Source of the DNA: Peptococcaceae bacterium BRH_c23
Lineage (GTDB): Bacteria > Bacillota_B > Desulfitobacteriia > Desulfitobacteriales > Desulfitobacteriaceae
Direction: 5' to 3'
Assembly (NCBI GenBank): GCA_000961805.1
Contig: LADV01000134.1
Location: 1 to 31,138, forward strand
Length of the DNA stretch: 31,138 nt
Below are positions 1 to 7,566 of the stretch, piece after piece. Below the pieces are notes generated by a model. It was not told where the DNA came from. It searched no databases and saw only the letters and a program-made list of their open reading frames with translations. The translations under genes and the position numbers were made by a program. Each line of letters starts with the position of its first letter. Position 1 is the stretch's first letter.

Positions 1-54
1 AGAGTCCCCCACCGAAGACTCGATGTTCAACTTTAGTTGAACGAGTTCACTGTG
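1..54 (-). repeat. Short two-hairpin intergenic repeat, copy 1
   Basis: This stretch just downstream of the NrfH-like gene is clearly related to 1828-1876. On the minus strand it holds a perfect 7-bp hairpin (GTTCAAC, loop TAAA, GTTGAAC) followed by a second stem closed by GAGTC and GACTC around TTCGG. The window begins inside or at the edge of it, so its full extent is unknown. It resembles a REP-like dispersed element; its function is unknown. Confidence 0.5.
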
Positions 55-532
55 TTGATGTATAGATGGGTTGGCTACTGAAGGGTTGAAGGGGCGTATC
101 ATGAGGTTCACCGCGATGGCACTCGAAACATTGTTTTCCATCACTGGTATTAATTCCTGCGACAACCGTTGAGTGACATCGAATGCAATTGCGTTGGAGA
201 ATCTTTTGACTCCATTCCTTGGTATGTAGTACATCAGGTTGGGCAAAGGTGTTTTTGTAATAATCTCTGGCACCTGAATACCCTTTGTAGGCGATTTGCT
301 CAAGAATGTTATCATGAGGGATGTGACAATCCTTGCACCCTACATTGTTTGTTTCGCGGTGCGTACTGTGAAAAGAGGTTTCGTAGACTGGCTTCATGAT
401 ATGGCAGGTCGTTCCACAATAATGAGTGGTTGAGGTTCGCTCATATTGAGCGACCAGAAAGAACATACCAATTGCTAGTAACGGTAGGCCGATGAGCAGC
501 CACTTTTTTGTCCTTGAAGATAAACTATTCAT
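47..532 (-). CDS. nrfH: NrfH/NapC-type membrane-anchored tetraheme cytochrome c
   Basis: A 161-residue protein with one N-terminal membrane anchor (about residues 10-30) and four CxxCH heme sites at residues 39-44, 66-70, 116-120 and 135-139. The first reads CGTTCHIM, which has the CxxCHxM form typical of NrfH, where Met is the axial ligand of heme 1. NrfH proteins take electrons from menaquinol and pass them outside the membrane to the NrfA nitrite reductase. The ATG start follows a very strong ribosome site (GGGAGGAGG). The partner, probably nrfA, would lie downstream on the minus strand, beyond the window edge, so the nrfH name is inferred from the motif and length, not from a seen partner. 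Confidence 0.8.
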   Translation of the reverse strand: MNSLSSRTKKWLLIGLPLLAIGMFFLVAQYERTSTTHYCGTTCHIMKPVYETSFHSTHRETNNVGCKDCHIPHDNILEQIAYKGYSGARDYYKNTFAQPDVLHTKEWSQKILQRNCIRCHSTVVAGINTSDGKQCFECHRGEPHDTPLQPFSSQPIYTSTQ

Positions 533-596
533 AAGAACCTCCTCCCTCTAGTTAGGTTTAGTATGAAAGTTTATGAATACTTTTATGTATGATTTC

Positions 597-668
597 TCAA
601 GCATTTGAGTAGTGGAACATCTAAACTAAAGAACCTGGCTGGAAGCAATACGCTTCAGCCAGGTTCTT
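597..668 (-). terminator. Hairpin terminator after the antiporter gene, plus a small dyad
   Basis: A stem of about 16 bp (AAGAACCTGGCTG paired with its complement) spans 629-668. Read on the minus strand it is followed by a T-rich stretch (TTCTTTAGTTT), so it can end the transcript of the Ca2+/H+ antiporter gene about 105 bases upstream. Next to it at 597-610 is a small dyad (CTCAA-N4-TTGAG) in the presumed control region of the NrfH-like gene. The rest of 533-772 shows no gene. Confidence 0.6.
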
Positions 669-772
669 CGTAGATTGTATATCTATAAAGAATGGAATGG
701 AGGGAGTTATTATAGCATTTGTTTCGTGAAGGAGGTCGTAGGGAAAATGACCGAAGCTGTGGATTACCGGGA

Positions 773-1807
773 CTATACAAATAAAAAGGCTAAAGCCATG
801 ATCGAATAGGCCGCTAATAGTTGAGCACCTTCTAACCAGTTGGAACGGCCGTCCATACTAATAATGGCGGTGATAACAGTACCCATGATGATAACGATCA
901 GTTCATAACTGGTAAATAATAAGTCCAGAGGTCGGCCCATAAAGTAACCGATAAATACCAGTAAGGGTGCAACAAAGAGCGCTATTTGAGTACTTGAGCC
1001 AATCGCAATTTCCAGACTGATATCCATTTTGTTCTTGAGGGCCATGAGTATGCTGGTGGAATGTTCTGCAGCATTACCGATGATCGGAATAACAATGACA
1101 CCAATAAAAAGTTCGCTGATACCCAAGGTTTTAACGACGGGATCGATACCCTCAACCAGAAATTCACTCTCGATAACGACAAAAAACGTAGCAATAAGTA
1201 GAATAGCAAAAGACTTAAATTTTGACCATTTTGGAGTGTCTGAACATTCTTGGCTAGGACGAAAGACATCCTTGTGTGTATGGAGAGAAAAGATTAAACT
1301 AAGTAAATAAACGAGCATTAGAATAGCGGCTACTCCTAAACTTAGAGGTATGGCAGCGGGATTAGAGTGGGTATTGAGAAAGACTGCAGGAATGATTAAC
1401 CCCGTTACGGCCATGAGGAGCATTGAGGTATGCATTACAGCCACTGCTCTATTGAATTTTTGAGTCTTGTACTTAAATCCGCCAAGGAGCATACTAAGGC
1501 CTAATACCAAGAGAAGATTCCCGATGATCGATCCTGTTATGGATGCTTTTACCACCTCGAAAAGGCCTGCCTTGAGGGCAAAGATCGTAATGATAAGTTC
1601 TGCAGCATTACCAAAGGTGGCGTTTAACAAGCCTCCAGCTCTTGGCCCAACGTAGATGGCGATTTCTTCCGTGGCTTTTCCCATGTAGCCTGAAAGAGGG
1701 ATTATGCTTAAGCAGGCAGCGATAAAAATCAAGACAGGCGAGTTACCTGAAAGATGCAAGAAAATACTGACGGGAATGGCCAATAGTAATGGATTGAGAT
1801 ATTTCAC
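773..1807 (-). CDS. Ca2+/H+ antiporter, CaCA/CAX family
   Basis: A 344-residue integral membrane protein with about 10-11 hydrophobic segments and the two inverted repeats of the cation/proton exchanger family. Each repeat carries the acidic signature: GNAAELI in the first half and GNAAEHST in the second, followed by the typical IAIGSSTQIALFVAPLLV-type helix. Such proteins expel cytoplasmic Ca2+ in exchange for protons. The start is GTG, set by a clear AGGAGG 8 bases upstream. It is transcribed alone, with a terminator-like hairpin downstream and a short repeat immediately upstream. Length and motifs fit bacterial ChaA/CaxA; ion specificity cannot be read from sequence. Confidence 0.88.
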   Translation of the reverse strand: MKYLNPLLLAIPVSIFLHLSGNSPVLIFIAACLSIIPLSGYMGKATEEIAIYVGPRAGGLLNATFGNAAELIITIFALKAGLFEVVKASITGSIIGNLLLVLGLSMLLGGFKYKTQKFNRAVAVMHTSMLLMAVTGLIIPAVFLNTHSNPAAIPLSLGVAAILMLVYLLSLIFSLHTHKDVFRPSQECSDTPKWSKFKSFAILLIATFFVVIESEFLVEGIDPVVKTLGISELFIGVIVIPIIGNAAEHSTSILMALKNKMDISLEIAIGSSTQIALFVAPLLVFIGYFMGRPLDLLFTSYELIVIIMGTVITAIISMDGRSNWLEGAQLLAAYSIMALAFLFV

Positions 1808-1827
1808 TTAGAATAACCTCCTAAATC

Positions 1828-1876
1828 TGAGTCCTCACCGAAGACTGATGTTTAACTTTATTGACTGAGTTCACTT
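1828..1876 (-). repeat. Short two-hairpin intergenic repeat, copy 2
   Basis: Aligns with positions 1-54: both share ACCGAAGACT, then GATGTT(C/T)AACTTTA, then GAGTTCACT. The first hairpin is weaker here because of substitutions. It lies directly upstream of the antiporter ribosome site, so it would be in that gene's 5' leader. Confidence 0.5.
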
Positions 1877-1973
1877 AACTTTATGTGTCAAATAACTGCA
1901 TTAAATCCTATGGCCAATCGCGACAGCACTTAAATTTAAGAAGGATAGCACTATCAATTGGAAGGAGAGAGTT

Positions 1974-2501
1974 ATGAATAAATTAATAGACACTGGTTTA
2001 GATGATTTTAAATTGAGGTTTGCTGAAATAACAGATGTTCCCCTGATTTTAGGCTTTATCAGAGAATTGGCTGAGTATGAAAAAATGTTGCCTGAAGTTG
2101 TAGCAACCGAAGAGGTTCTACGTGAGTCTTTATTTGAAAGAAAAATCGCGGAGGTAATTTTAGGCGAATATCAAAATAACCCGGTCGGATTTGCCTTGTT
2201 TTTTCACAACTTTTCGACGTTTATGGGGAAACCGGGTATTTATTTGGAAGATTTATATGTAAAACCTGACAAACGGGGAAAGGGGATTGGTAATATTTTC
2301 CTTGCCTTTTTAGCAAAGTTAGCGATTGATAGGAAGTGCGGTAGATTGGAATGGTGGTGTATAGACTGGAACGAACCCTCAATTAAGTTCTACAAGAAAA
2401 TGGGAGCTGTTCCGATGGAGGATTGGACGGTATATCGTGTAGCTGATGAGGCTTTATATAAATTAGCAGGTACACGACCTGATCTAGAGGGAAAGGGTTA
2501 A
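1974..2501 (+). CDS. GNAT N-acetyltransferase, SSAT/thialysine acetyltransferase-like
   Basis: A 175-residue single-domain GNAT protein. The acetyl-CoA binding stretch is at about residues 95-112, with the RGKGIG loop preceded by YLEDLYV. The segment around FSTFMGKPGIYLEDLYV and the later WNEPSIKFYKKMGA are typical of the diamine/spermidine N1-acetyltransferase and thialysine acetyltransferase group. It probably transfers an acetyl group from acetyl-CoA to a small amine; the substrate is not determined. The ATG follows a good ribosome site (GGAAGGAGAG). It is monocistronic and faces smsB, with a shared terminator hairpin between them. Confidence 0.82.
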   Translation: MNKLIDTGLDDFKLRFAEITDVPLILGFIRELAEYEKMLPEVVATEEVLRESLFERKIAEVILGEYQNNPVGFALFFHNFSTFMGKPGIYLEDLYVKPDKRGKGIGNIFLAFLAKLAIDRKCGRLEWWCIDWNEPSIKFYKKMGAVPMEDWTVYRVADEALYKLAGTRPDLEGKG

Positions 2502-2555
2502 TGGGGCACAAATTGGCTTTAAGTTAGTTGGCCAGTGAATTCGATAACATTAAGA

Positions 2556-2591
2556 AACAAGGCTGGAGGCGGTCAAGCTTCCAGCCTTGTT
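2556..2591. terminator. Bidirectional terminator between GNAT gene and smsB
   Basis: Inverted repeat AACAAGGCTGGA / TCCAGCCTTGTT with a short loop, between two convergent genes. It can serve either strand. The T-tracts are short. Confidence 0.65.
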
Positions 2592-2629
2592 AGAAGAATT
2601 TAAGCTTTTATGAATGTAGAGAATTCATC

Positions 2630-3550
2630 CTATTTAAGAAAGCCACTTAGGATGGCATCCTCGGCCTCGCTCTCCGAGAACCCCAGAGACATTAATTTGA
2701 TTAACTGTTCGGATTCTATTCGTCCTATGGCAGCCTCATGCACTAACTGTGCTTCACTATGATAGGCGGAAATTTTCGGAGTGGAAAGAACCTGAGCATT
2801 ATGCATGATAATCGCATCACATTGAATATGACCACGTCCTTTATTTCGTGCAACGAGATCGAAGAAAAATTCTTGCTTGGAATCATCCTGAGCAACTGAC
2901 CGGGATATTATTTGAGCGGAAGAATCGACCCCTAATAATTCTACGGTAATATTGGATATGGCCTCTTGATCCTTGTAAGTTAGAAGTCTTTCAGTGACGA
3001 TAAGCTTTGCATTATCCATAAGTCGGACGACTGTATCTCGTTTTGTTTGGTCAATCCCTTTTATCTGAATAAGTTCAAGCTCGACAATAGCCCCTTCTTC
3101 TACGTCAATAATTGTCTGAGGATTCAGGACCCGCTGCCCCTTACCCTCACCTTGTCCATAGTGTTTTTCTACATACTTGAGTTTTGCCCCTTTTCGGACA
3201 AAAAAGTTGTGGATTCCGTCATGCTGTGATTTGCGGTCTCCCGAATTATGTACCCCACATCCTGCTACAATCAACACATCTGAGTATTCACCCACTTCAA
3301 AGGTATTATAAACTAGATCATTGATATTTTCTTCAGTCACAATCACCGGAATATGGACACTTTCCCCTTTAGTGTAGGGCTTAATGATCACATCAATTCC
3401 CGGCTTATCCAGCTTAGTGATGATATCAATATTAGCCGTCGTATTGCGCTGAACTCCCACGCCATTTTTTCGAATGTTGTAAGCCCCTTGTGGTATTTCA
3501 TGGAGATCGGCCACTTTCTCAAGCATCAGTTTATCTAACGCATTCAACAC
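2630..3550 (-). CDS. smsB: SufB/SufD-family scaffold of a minimal SUF-like (SMS) system
   Basis: A SufB/SufD-type beta-helix protein of about 306 residues, much shorter than classical SufB (about 470). The N-terminus (VADLHEIPQGAYNIRKNG) and the C-terminal half with HSEAQLVHEAAIGRI and GFSESEAEDAILSGFL are characteristic of the family. It should form the Fe-S assembly scaffold with the ATPase encoded just upstream; the two genes overlap by about 20 bases and are surely cotranscribed. The open frame extends to a TTG at 3559, but that codon touches the AAAGGGG ribosome site; GTG at 3550 (9-base spacing) or TTG at 3547 fits better. No sufS or sufU is adjacent. The sms name follows the published two-gene SMS system and is inferred from size and pairing. 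Confidence 0.82.
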   Translation of the reverse strand: MLNALDKLMLEKVADLHEIPQGAYNIRKNGVGVQRNTTANIDIITKLDKPGIDVIIKPYTKGESVHIPVIVTEENINDLVYNTFEVGEYSDVLIVAGCGVHNSGDRKSQHDGIHNFFVRKGAKLKYVEKHYGQGEGKGQRVLNPQTIIDVEEGAIVELELIQIKGIDQTKRDTVVRLMDNAKLIVTERLLTYKDQEAISNITVELLGVDSSAQIISRSVAQDDSKQEFFFDLVARNKGRGHIQCDAIIMHNAQVLSTPKISAYHSEAQLVHEAAIGRIESEQLIKLMSLGFSESEAEDAILSGFLK

Positions 3551-4280
3551 TTTGACCAACCCCTTTCACACAGTTTGTGCTACAGGCACAGTCTGCGTTT
3601 AAAATTCCTGCAAGAATGATGTCTCTTTCAGATTGAGCGCTGATTGCCCCATTGGACATGATAATTATTTCATCCGCCAAACCCATAATTCGCTCTTGGT
3701 GAGAGATAATGATGATCGTTGTATCATATTTCTCGTGGATATTTGTAAATGTTTCTGCTAGCTTCTGAAAGCTCCATAAGTCAATTCCTGCTTCCGGTTC
3801 GTCAAACACCGCAATCTTTAGATTGCGCGCAAGTACGGTAGCAATTTCGATTCTTTTCATTTCTCCACCAGAGAGACTACTATCAACATCTCTGTTGAGA
3901 TAATCCTGGGCGCATAATCCGACGTCATAGAGAAGATCGCAAATGTTTATCTTTTCAGGATTTTGTGAGGCAGCCATATTTAGAAGTTCTTTAACCGTTA
4001 CCCCTTTAAAGCGAGGAGGGTTCTGAAAAGCATATCCGATACCCATACGAGCTCTGTCAGTAATAGAGGTTGTAGTGATATCTTGTCCGTCGAGTAAGAT
4101 GGTTCCTTTAGTAGGATTGTACACACCCATGATCAATTTAGCGAGAGAGGACTTCCCCCCGCCATTGGGTCCTGTAACGACGTATATCTTTTTCTCATAA
4201 AATTTGAGATTTATGTTCTTTAGAATCTCAAATCCTTTGGATCCTTCAATTTCCAGAGATACACTCTGTAGTTCAAGCAT
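3531..4280 (-). CDS. smsC: SufC-family ATPase of a minimal SUF-like (SMS) system
   Basis: A 249-residue soluble ABC ATPase. Walker A is GPNGGGKSS (residues about 38-46), the signature is LSGGEMKR, Walker B is IAVFDEPEAGID and the switch His is in IIIISHQ. The QNPPRFKGVTVKELL segment in the Q-loop region is typical of SufC. It energises Fe-S cluster assembly on the SufB-like partner encoded immediately downstream, whose start lies inside this gene. The C-terminal 25 residues carry four Cys (ADCACSTNC and later VEC), which classical SufC proteins lack; the tail could bind metal or a cluster. ATG start with a CTCC-complementing ribosome site (AGGAGG). Confidence 0.85.
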   Translation of the reverse strand: MLELQSVSLEIEGSKGFEILKNINLKFYEKKIYVVTGPNGGGKSSLAKLIMGVYNPTKGTILLDGQDITTTSITDRARMGIGYAFQNPPRFKGVTVKELLNMAASQNPEKINICDLLYDVGLCAQDYLNRDVDSSLSGGEMKRIEIATVLARNLKIAVFDEPEAGIDLWSFQKLAETFTNIHEKYDTTIIIISHQERIMGLADEIIIMSNGAISAQSERDIILAGILNADCACSTNCVKGVGQSVECVR

Positions 4281-4361
4281 GATTCTGTTACCTCCTATGT
4301 ATGTCTATATTTAACAATAACATAATTCCACATTTTATTGTAGCCAAATAAGTAAAGATTG

Positions 4362-5144
4362 TTAAGAAAGAGTGGCACAAGGACCTACGCTACACTTACC
4401 GCAAATATCGCATAAACCCAAGTCTGGGAACTGTTTATCCACTTCTAGTAAATGAGCATAACATCTATGTTTGTCCAGACCTTGCAGTGTTAAAGCTCCG
4501 GTGGGGCAGTTTTTAACGCAAAACTGGCATTTGGAATCTCTGATATAGAGACAGTTTTCGGTGGCTGGCCGAGGGGAGGGCGTTATTTCGGCGGAGATTA
4601 CCATGCTACCAAAACGTCCTGCGCATCCAGCCGAGGTAATCAGAAGGTGGTTTAGTCCGAAGGTCCCTAATCCTGCAACATAGGCCATGCTTTTATTAGA
4701 CCAACTTGCAGTTAAATCCTGTTCGTTAAAATTATGAGTAGCGGGTTGAGTCGCCACATTTATTCCCTGACTCGCTAATACTTGTTTGAGTTCTGAGCTA
4801 ATGGTTGCGATGAGTTTGTTCGTTTCTATATAGGCTATGGCCCATTCTCTTGCTATCTGGGAATCCTTTCGATTAGCTGCCACTATGGTCTCAGAGAATG
4901 GTAAGAAAAAGGCTATAACCGTTTGAGCATCAGGTAGAAGTTCGGTTGGGTGTAAATGATGGGGCCCGATGATCTCCTTCATTTGATTAAATAGGGGGTC
5001 ATGGACTGATGCGAACCCAATAAGTGGTTTGCGGTATTGAGTTAGTGTCTTAGCTTGGTCGACTTGGAAGTTGATCGAGTCGATTACTATTTCAGCTAGC
5101 TTAAGCAATGAGGTCATCTCCAATCTTGTTCTTGATAAAATCAT
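4362..5144 (-). CDS. QueG-like [4Fe-4S] protein (epoxyqueuosine reductase-related)
   Basis: A 260-residue protein resembling the C-terminal part of the epoxyqueuosine reductase family. An N-terminal alpha/beta region (LIGFASVHDPLF, TVIAFFLPF) is followed by AYVAGLGTFGLNHLLIT, where family members bind cofactor, then ferredoxin-like Cys clusters CQFCVKNCPTGAL and CDICGKCSVGPC. The spacing supports one or two [4Fe-4S] clusters. True QueG is about 340-380 residues with a C-terminal HEAT repeat, absent here, so this is more likely one of the short paralogues of unknown substrate that are common in anaerobes. The start is uncertain: the first ATG lacks a ribosome site, while GGAG lies 9 bases before an in-frame TTG near 5108. 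Confidence 0.7.
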   Translation of the reverse strand: MILSRTRLEMTSLLKLAEIVIDSINFQVDQAKTLTQYRKPLIGFASVHDPLFNQMKEIIGPHHLHPTELLPDAQTVIAFFLPFSETIVAANRKDSQIAREWAIAYIETNKLIATISSELKQVLASQGINVATQPATHNFNEQDLTASWSNKSMAYVAGLGTFGLNHLLITSAGCAGRFGSMVISAEITPSPRPATENCLYIRDSKCQFCVKNCPTGALTLQGLDKHRCYAHLLEVDKQFPDLGLCDICGKCSVGPCATLS

Positions 5145-5276
5145 TAAAAAGAGGCTCTGCTATGCACTCAATTCAACGTTAGGATCTAAAACCCTTCTTA
5201 TTTTTAGATATAACTTACTTGTAACGAGTTCAGCCAATCGTGAGACGAATCACGTTTAGCTTCGGTAGTGTCAAGA

Positions 5277-5313
5277 AATCAGCCACTTTGCAAGATTGGC
5301 AAAGTGGCTGATT
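5277..5313 (-). terminator. Terminator of the symporter unit
   Basis: Perfect 15-bp inverted repeat (AATCAGCCACTTTGC, 7-base loop, complement) 31 bases after the symporter stop codon. On the minus strand it is followed by a short T-rich run. Confidence 0.75.
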
Positions 5314-5343
5314 GTATGACTCAATGCCTAAAATCCAAGCAAT

Positions 5344-6912
5344 TTAAGCGACAGACTTGGATGGTTTGGTAACTAATGAGGCGATGATGAAGACAATGAT
5401 ACTGGCAGGAAGAGCGATTATTAAAGGATCGATATAGCTTAAGGGGCCTGTTCCAGCCAGCGAATTTTTGCCAAATAGAACTTTGGCTAGGCCAAAGATG
5501 GCAGATTCTTTAGTATAGACAAAGATGCACATAAAACTATAAACAAGGGTCCCAACCAGCATACTCCAGGTTGCGCCAGTTTTAGTGGCGCGCGGCCACC
5601 ACAGGGCACCAGCGTATATTGGTAGGAAGGCTGCGGCACAGAGACCAAAGAAGATTGAGGTGGCCACAGCGATGATGTTACCCGGTAAGACTTTGGCTAC
5701 CATAACAGTGGCAATGAACCCTACAATTAAACCTACACGGGCGAGTAAGAGTGTTTTAGTCGGGTCATCCTTACTGGTTTTACCAAAAAGATCATAACTA
5801 ATTGAGGTTGAGATGATGTGAAGTTGACCGCTCAAGGTAGACATAGCTGCTGCCAATAGACCAAGTAAGAAAAAGTAAACGAGCCAAGCAGGAAATGCTT
5901 CAGCTAAAAACAAGGGTATTACTTTATCTGTGTTAGGACCAGTTCCACCGATAGCGGACGCTGTCATGGCAATCGTATTACTCGTTTCGTGGAAGTAGAC
6001 ATTAGAAAGGGCACCAACGGTAAAAGCGACACCGGTCATGAATAGAATGAAAACTCCCCCGAAGACTAAGGCGCGGTTTAACTCTTTACCGGATTTAACC
6101 GTCATATAACGAACTATAAGTTGTGGCTGAGCTAAGACTCCGATACCTACTCCGAGGACTAAGGTGGATATGACAAACCACCAATTTTGGCTTAAGAAGG
6201 TGGGCATTGAGGCAAACCCGGTCATTCCCTGCTTCGCTAGAGCTGCAGGAACTAGGCTCGTCATGGCACTTAACTTAGCATGTGCCAGTGAGATGCCGCC
6301 AAGTTTAATGTACGTGAAACTGAGTAGGAGAAACATCATAATGAACATCAAGGTGCCTTGGAAGGCATCAGTATAAACAACTCCTCTTAGGCCGCCAAAA
6401 AAGACGTACGCTAAAACAATGAGAGAGAGAACCCAGAGTGCTGTAGTGTAATTCATATGCAGGGTCTGTTCTAAAAATCTGGCTCCACCAATCATTACGG
6501 CCGCGGCGTAAAGTGGTAAAACGATACTCATGAGTGCCGCAGACCACTTGCGAATGAAGGTTGATTGATAGTGAGCTCCCAAGAGGTGGGGGAAGGTATA
6601 GGCTTTAAGTTTCTGCCCTAAGGTGCGTGTTTTCTTGCCAAAGAAAACAAAGGCAATAAAAATCCCCACGAAAATATTTGCAAAGGTTAACCATAACATA
6701 CTCAGGCCATAAAAACCGGCAGCACCTCCAAACCCAACAATGGCAGAGGTAGAGATAAAGGTGGCTCCATAAGCCATGCCCATGACATAAGGATGGATAT
6801 TTCCGCCTGCCACCATGTAATCGGCCGAAGATTTTGTGTGCTTATAACCAAGATATCCGAGAAAGGCTGTGATTAATATATAAATTGCTAGAACAACAAT
6901 AAAAATACCCAT
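5344..6912 (-). CDS. Sodium:solute symporter (SSS family)
   Basis: A 522-residue membrane protein with about 13 predicted helices. The family hallmarks are visible: SADYMVAGGNIHPYVMGMAY near the N-terminus, STSAIVGFGGAAGFYG in helix 2, and FGGLRGVVYTDAFQG in the middle, a strong SSS signature. It should couple Na+ entry to uptake of an organic substrate such as a carboxylate or amino acid; which one cannot be told from sequence. It sits 30 bases after a tiny membrane peptide gene that is very likely its accessory subunit, and ends at a strong terminator. The ATG has a GGGTGGAG ribosome site. Confidence 0.87.
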   Translation of the reverse strand: MGIFIVVLAIYILITAFLGYLGYKHTKSSADYMVAGGNIHPYVMGMAYGATFISTSAIVGFGGAAGFYGLSMLWLTFANIFVGIFIAFVFFGKKTRTLGQKLKAYTFPHLLGAHYQSTFIRKWSAALMSIVLPLYAAAVMIGGARFLEQTLHMNYTTALWVLSLIVLAYVFFGGLRGVVYTDAFQGTLMFIMMFLLLSFTYIKLGGISLAHAKLSAMTSLVPAALAKQGMTGFASMPTFLSQNWWFVISTLVLGVGIGVLAQPQLIVRYMTVKSGKELNRALVFGGVFILFMTGVAFTVGALSNVYFHETSNTIAMTASAIGGTGPNTDKVIPLFLAEAFPAWLVYFFLLGLLAAAMSTLSGQLHIISTSISYDLFGKTSKDDPTKTLLLARVGLIVGFIATVMVAKVLPGNIIAVATSIFFGLCAAAFLPIYAGALWWPRATKTGATWSMLVGTLVYSFMCIFVYTKESAIFGLAKVLFGKNSLAGTGPLSYIDPLIIALPASIIVFIIASLVTKPSKSVA

Positions 6913-6942
6913 TTAAGACTCCACCCTTCAAACTATGAAAAT

Positions 6943-7047
6943 TCAGTCATTATTCCAATTGATTAAACCATAAACTACACATAAGAGGGCACTGCCGATG
7001 GACAAGAGAAATGCGGCAATGACCCCCGGGTCAGTCAGCCCTAACAT
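6943..7047 (-). CDS. Symporter small accessory protein (34 residues)
   Basis: An open frame of 34 codons starting at ATG 7047 and stopping at TGA 6943, beginning MLGLTDPGVIAAFLLSIGSA and ending VVYGLINWNND. It has one transmembrane helix (about residues 9-28) flanked by an acidic N-terminus and a polar C-terminus. Tiny proteins of the same pattern (MLGL-D-P at the start, VVYG-INWN at the end) are known directly upstream of SSS symporters in anaerobic Firmicutes and are named symporter small accessory proteins. The 30-base spacing to the symporter gene and a GGGTGG ribosome site support translation. Its exact contribution to transport is not known from the sequence. Confidence 0.78.
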   Translation of the reverse strand: MLGLTDPGVIAAFLLSIGSALLCVVYGLINWNND

Positions 7048-7566
7048 AAATCCACCCCGTTTCGATTTGATAAGATAAATTCGAGAGATTATAAACAATT
7101 CTTTCCGAATTAAGTGCGTATTATTTCCCTACCATGCTAACATTCTTTACTTTTCTCTAAGGTTGGATCGCTAGACACTATAATACAATTAATTAAAATT
7201 CCGTACTACTATCCTTCCTTCTTATTTGCTTTTAAGCGAATTACTAATCAATTTGTCGTAAAAATTACTTCGCTAAAAGGACATGTTGAAATTATAACAG
7301 TTGTGTTCTGAACAGACAATACCTTTTTCCGCCTGTATTAAAACACTTTCGCGCAAATATTGCATTTTTTTCAAGGAGAGTAAAACATCCGAGATTTGTT
7401 ATTATGGATGTTATTGGACTAGAAATCCCTTTTTGTTGTCTTCCCTAAAGGGAAAATAAATAAAACAAGTCTGTAAGCGAAAAAGCTAATAGACTTGTTT
7501 TATTTTATTTTCTGAAAGAAGTCTTATCGTATCTAATTCTGAATAGTTTACTAGTAGCGTGAATCG
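7048..7566. other. Divergent control region between symporter unit and L,D-transpeptidase gene
   Basis: No convincing gene. It is AT-rich. It contains a dyad at about 7387-7412 (AACATCC ... GGATGTT) and, further on, a long hairpin described separately. A 14-codon ATG frame inside the dyad region has no clear ribosome site and was not called. Promoters must lie here for both directions but none was distinct enough to place. Confidence 0.4.
7453..7511 (+). terminator. AT-rich terminator-like hairpin upstream of the L,D-transpeptidase gene
   Basis: Arms containing TAAAACAAGTCT and AGACTTGTTTTA pair over at least 15 bp with an 18-base loop. The 3' arm runs into TTTTATTTTATTTT, as in a factor-independent terminator. 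Being about 55 bases upstream of the next gene it could be an attenuator of that gene. The structure is nearly symmetrical, so it may work on the other strand too. Confidence 0.55.

Noticed and set aside
169..399. Open frame of 76 codons on the plus strand
   Set aside because: It lies antisense within the NrfH-like gene, has no ribosome site and encodes no recognisable protein.
597..610. CTCAA-N4-TTGAG as an FNR/CRP-type site for the NrfH-like gene
   Set aside because: The half-sites are in the wrong order for the FNR consensus (TTGAT-N4-ATCAA) and no promoter could be aligned with it; kept only as a dyad.
7414..7458. 14-codon leader peptide frame before the L,D-transpeptidase gene
   Set aside because: The ATG has no proper ribosome site and the peptide has no notable codon runs.
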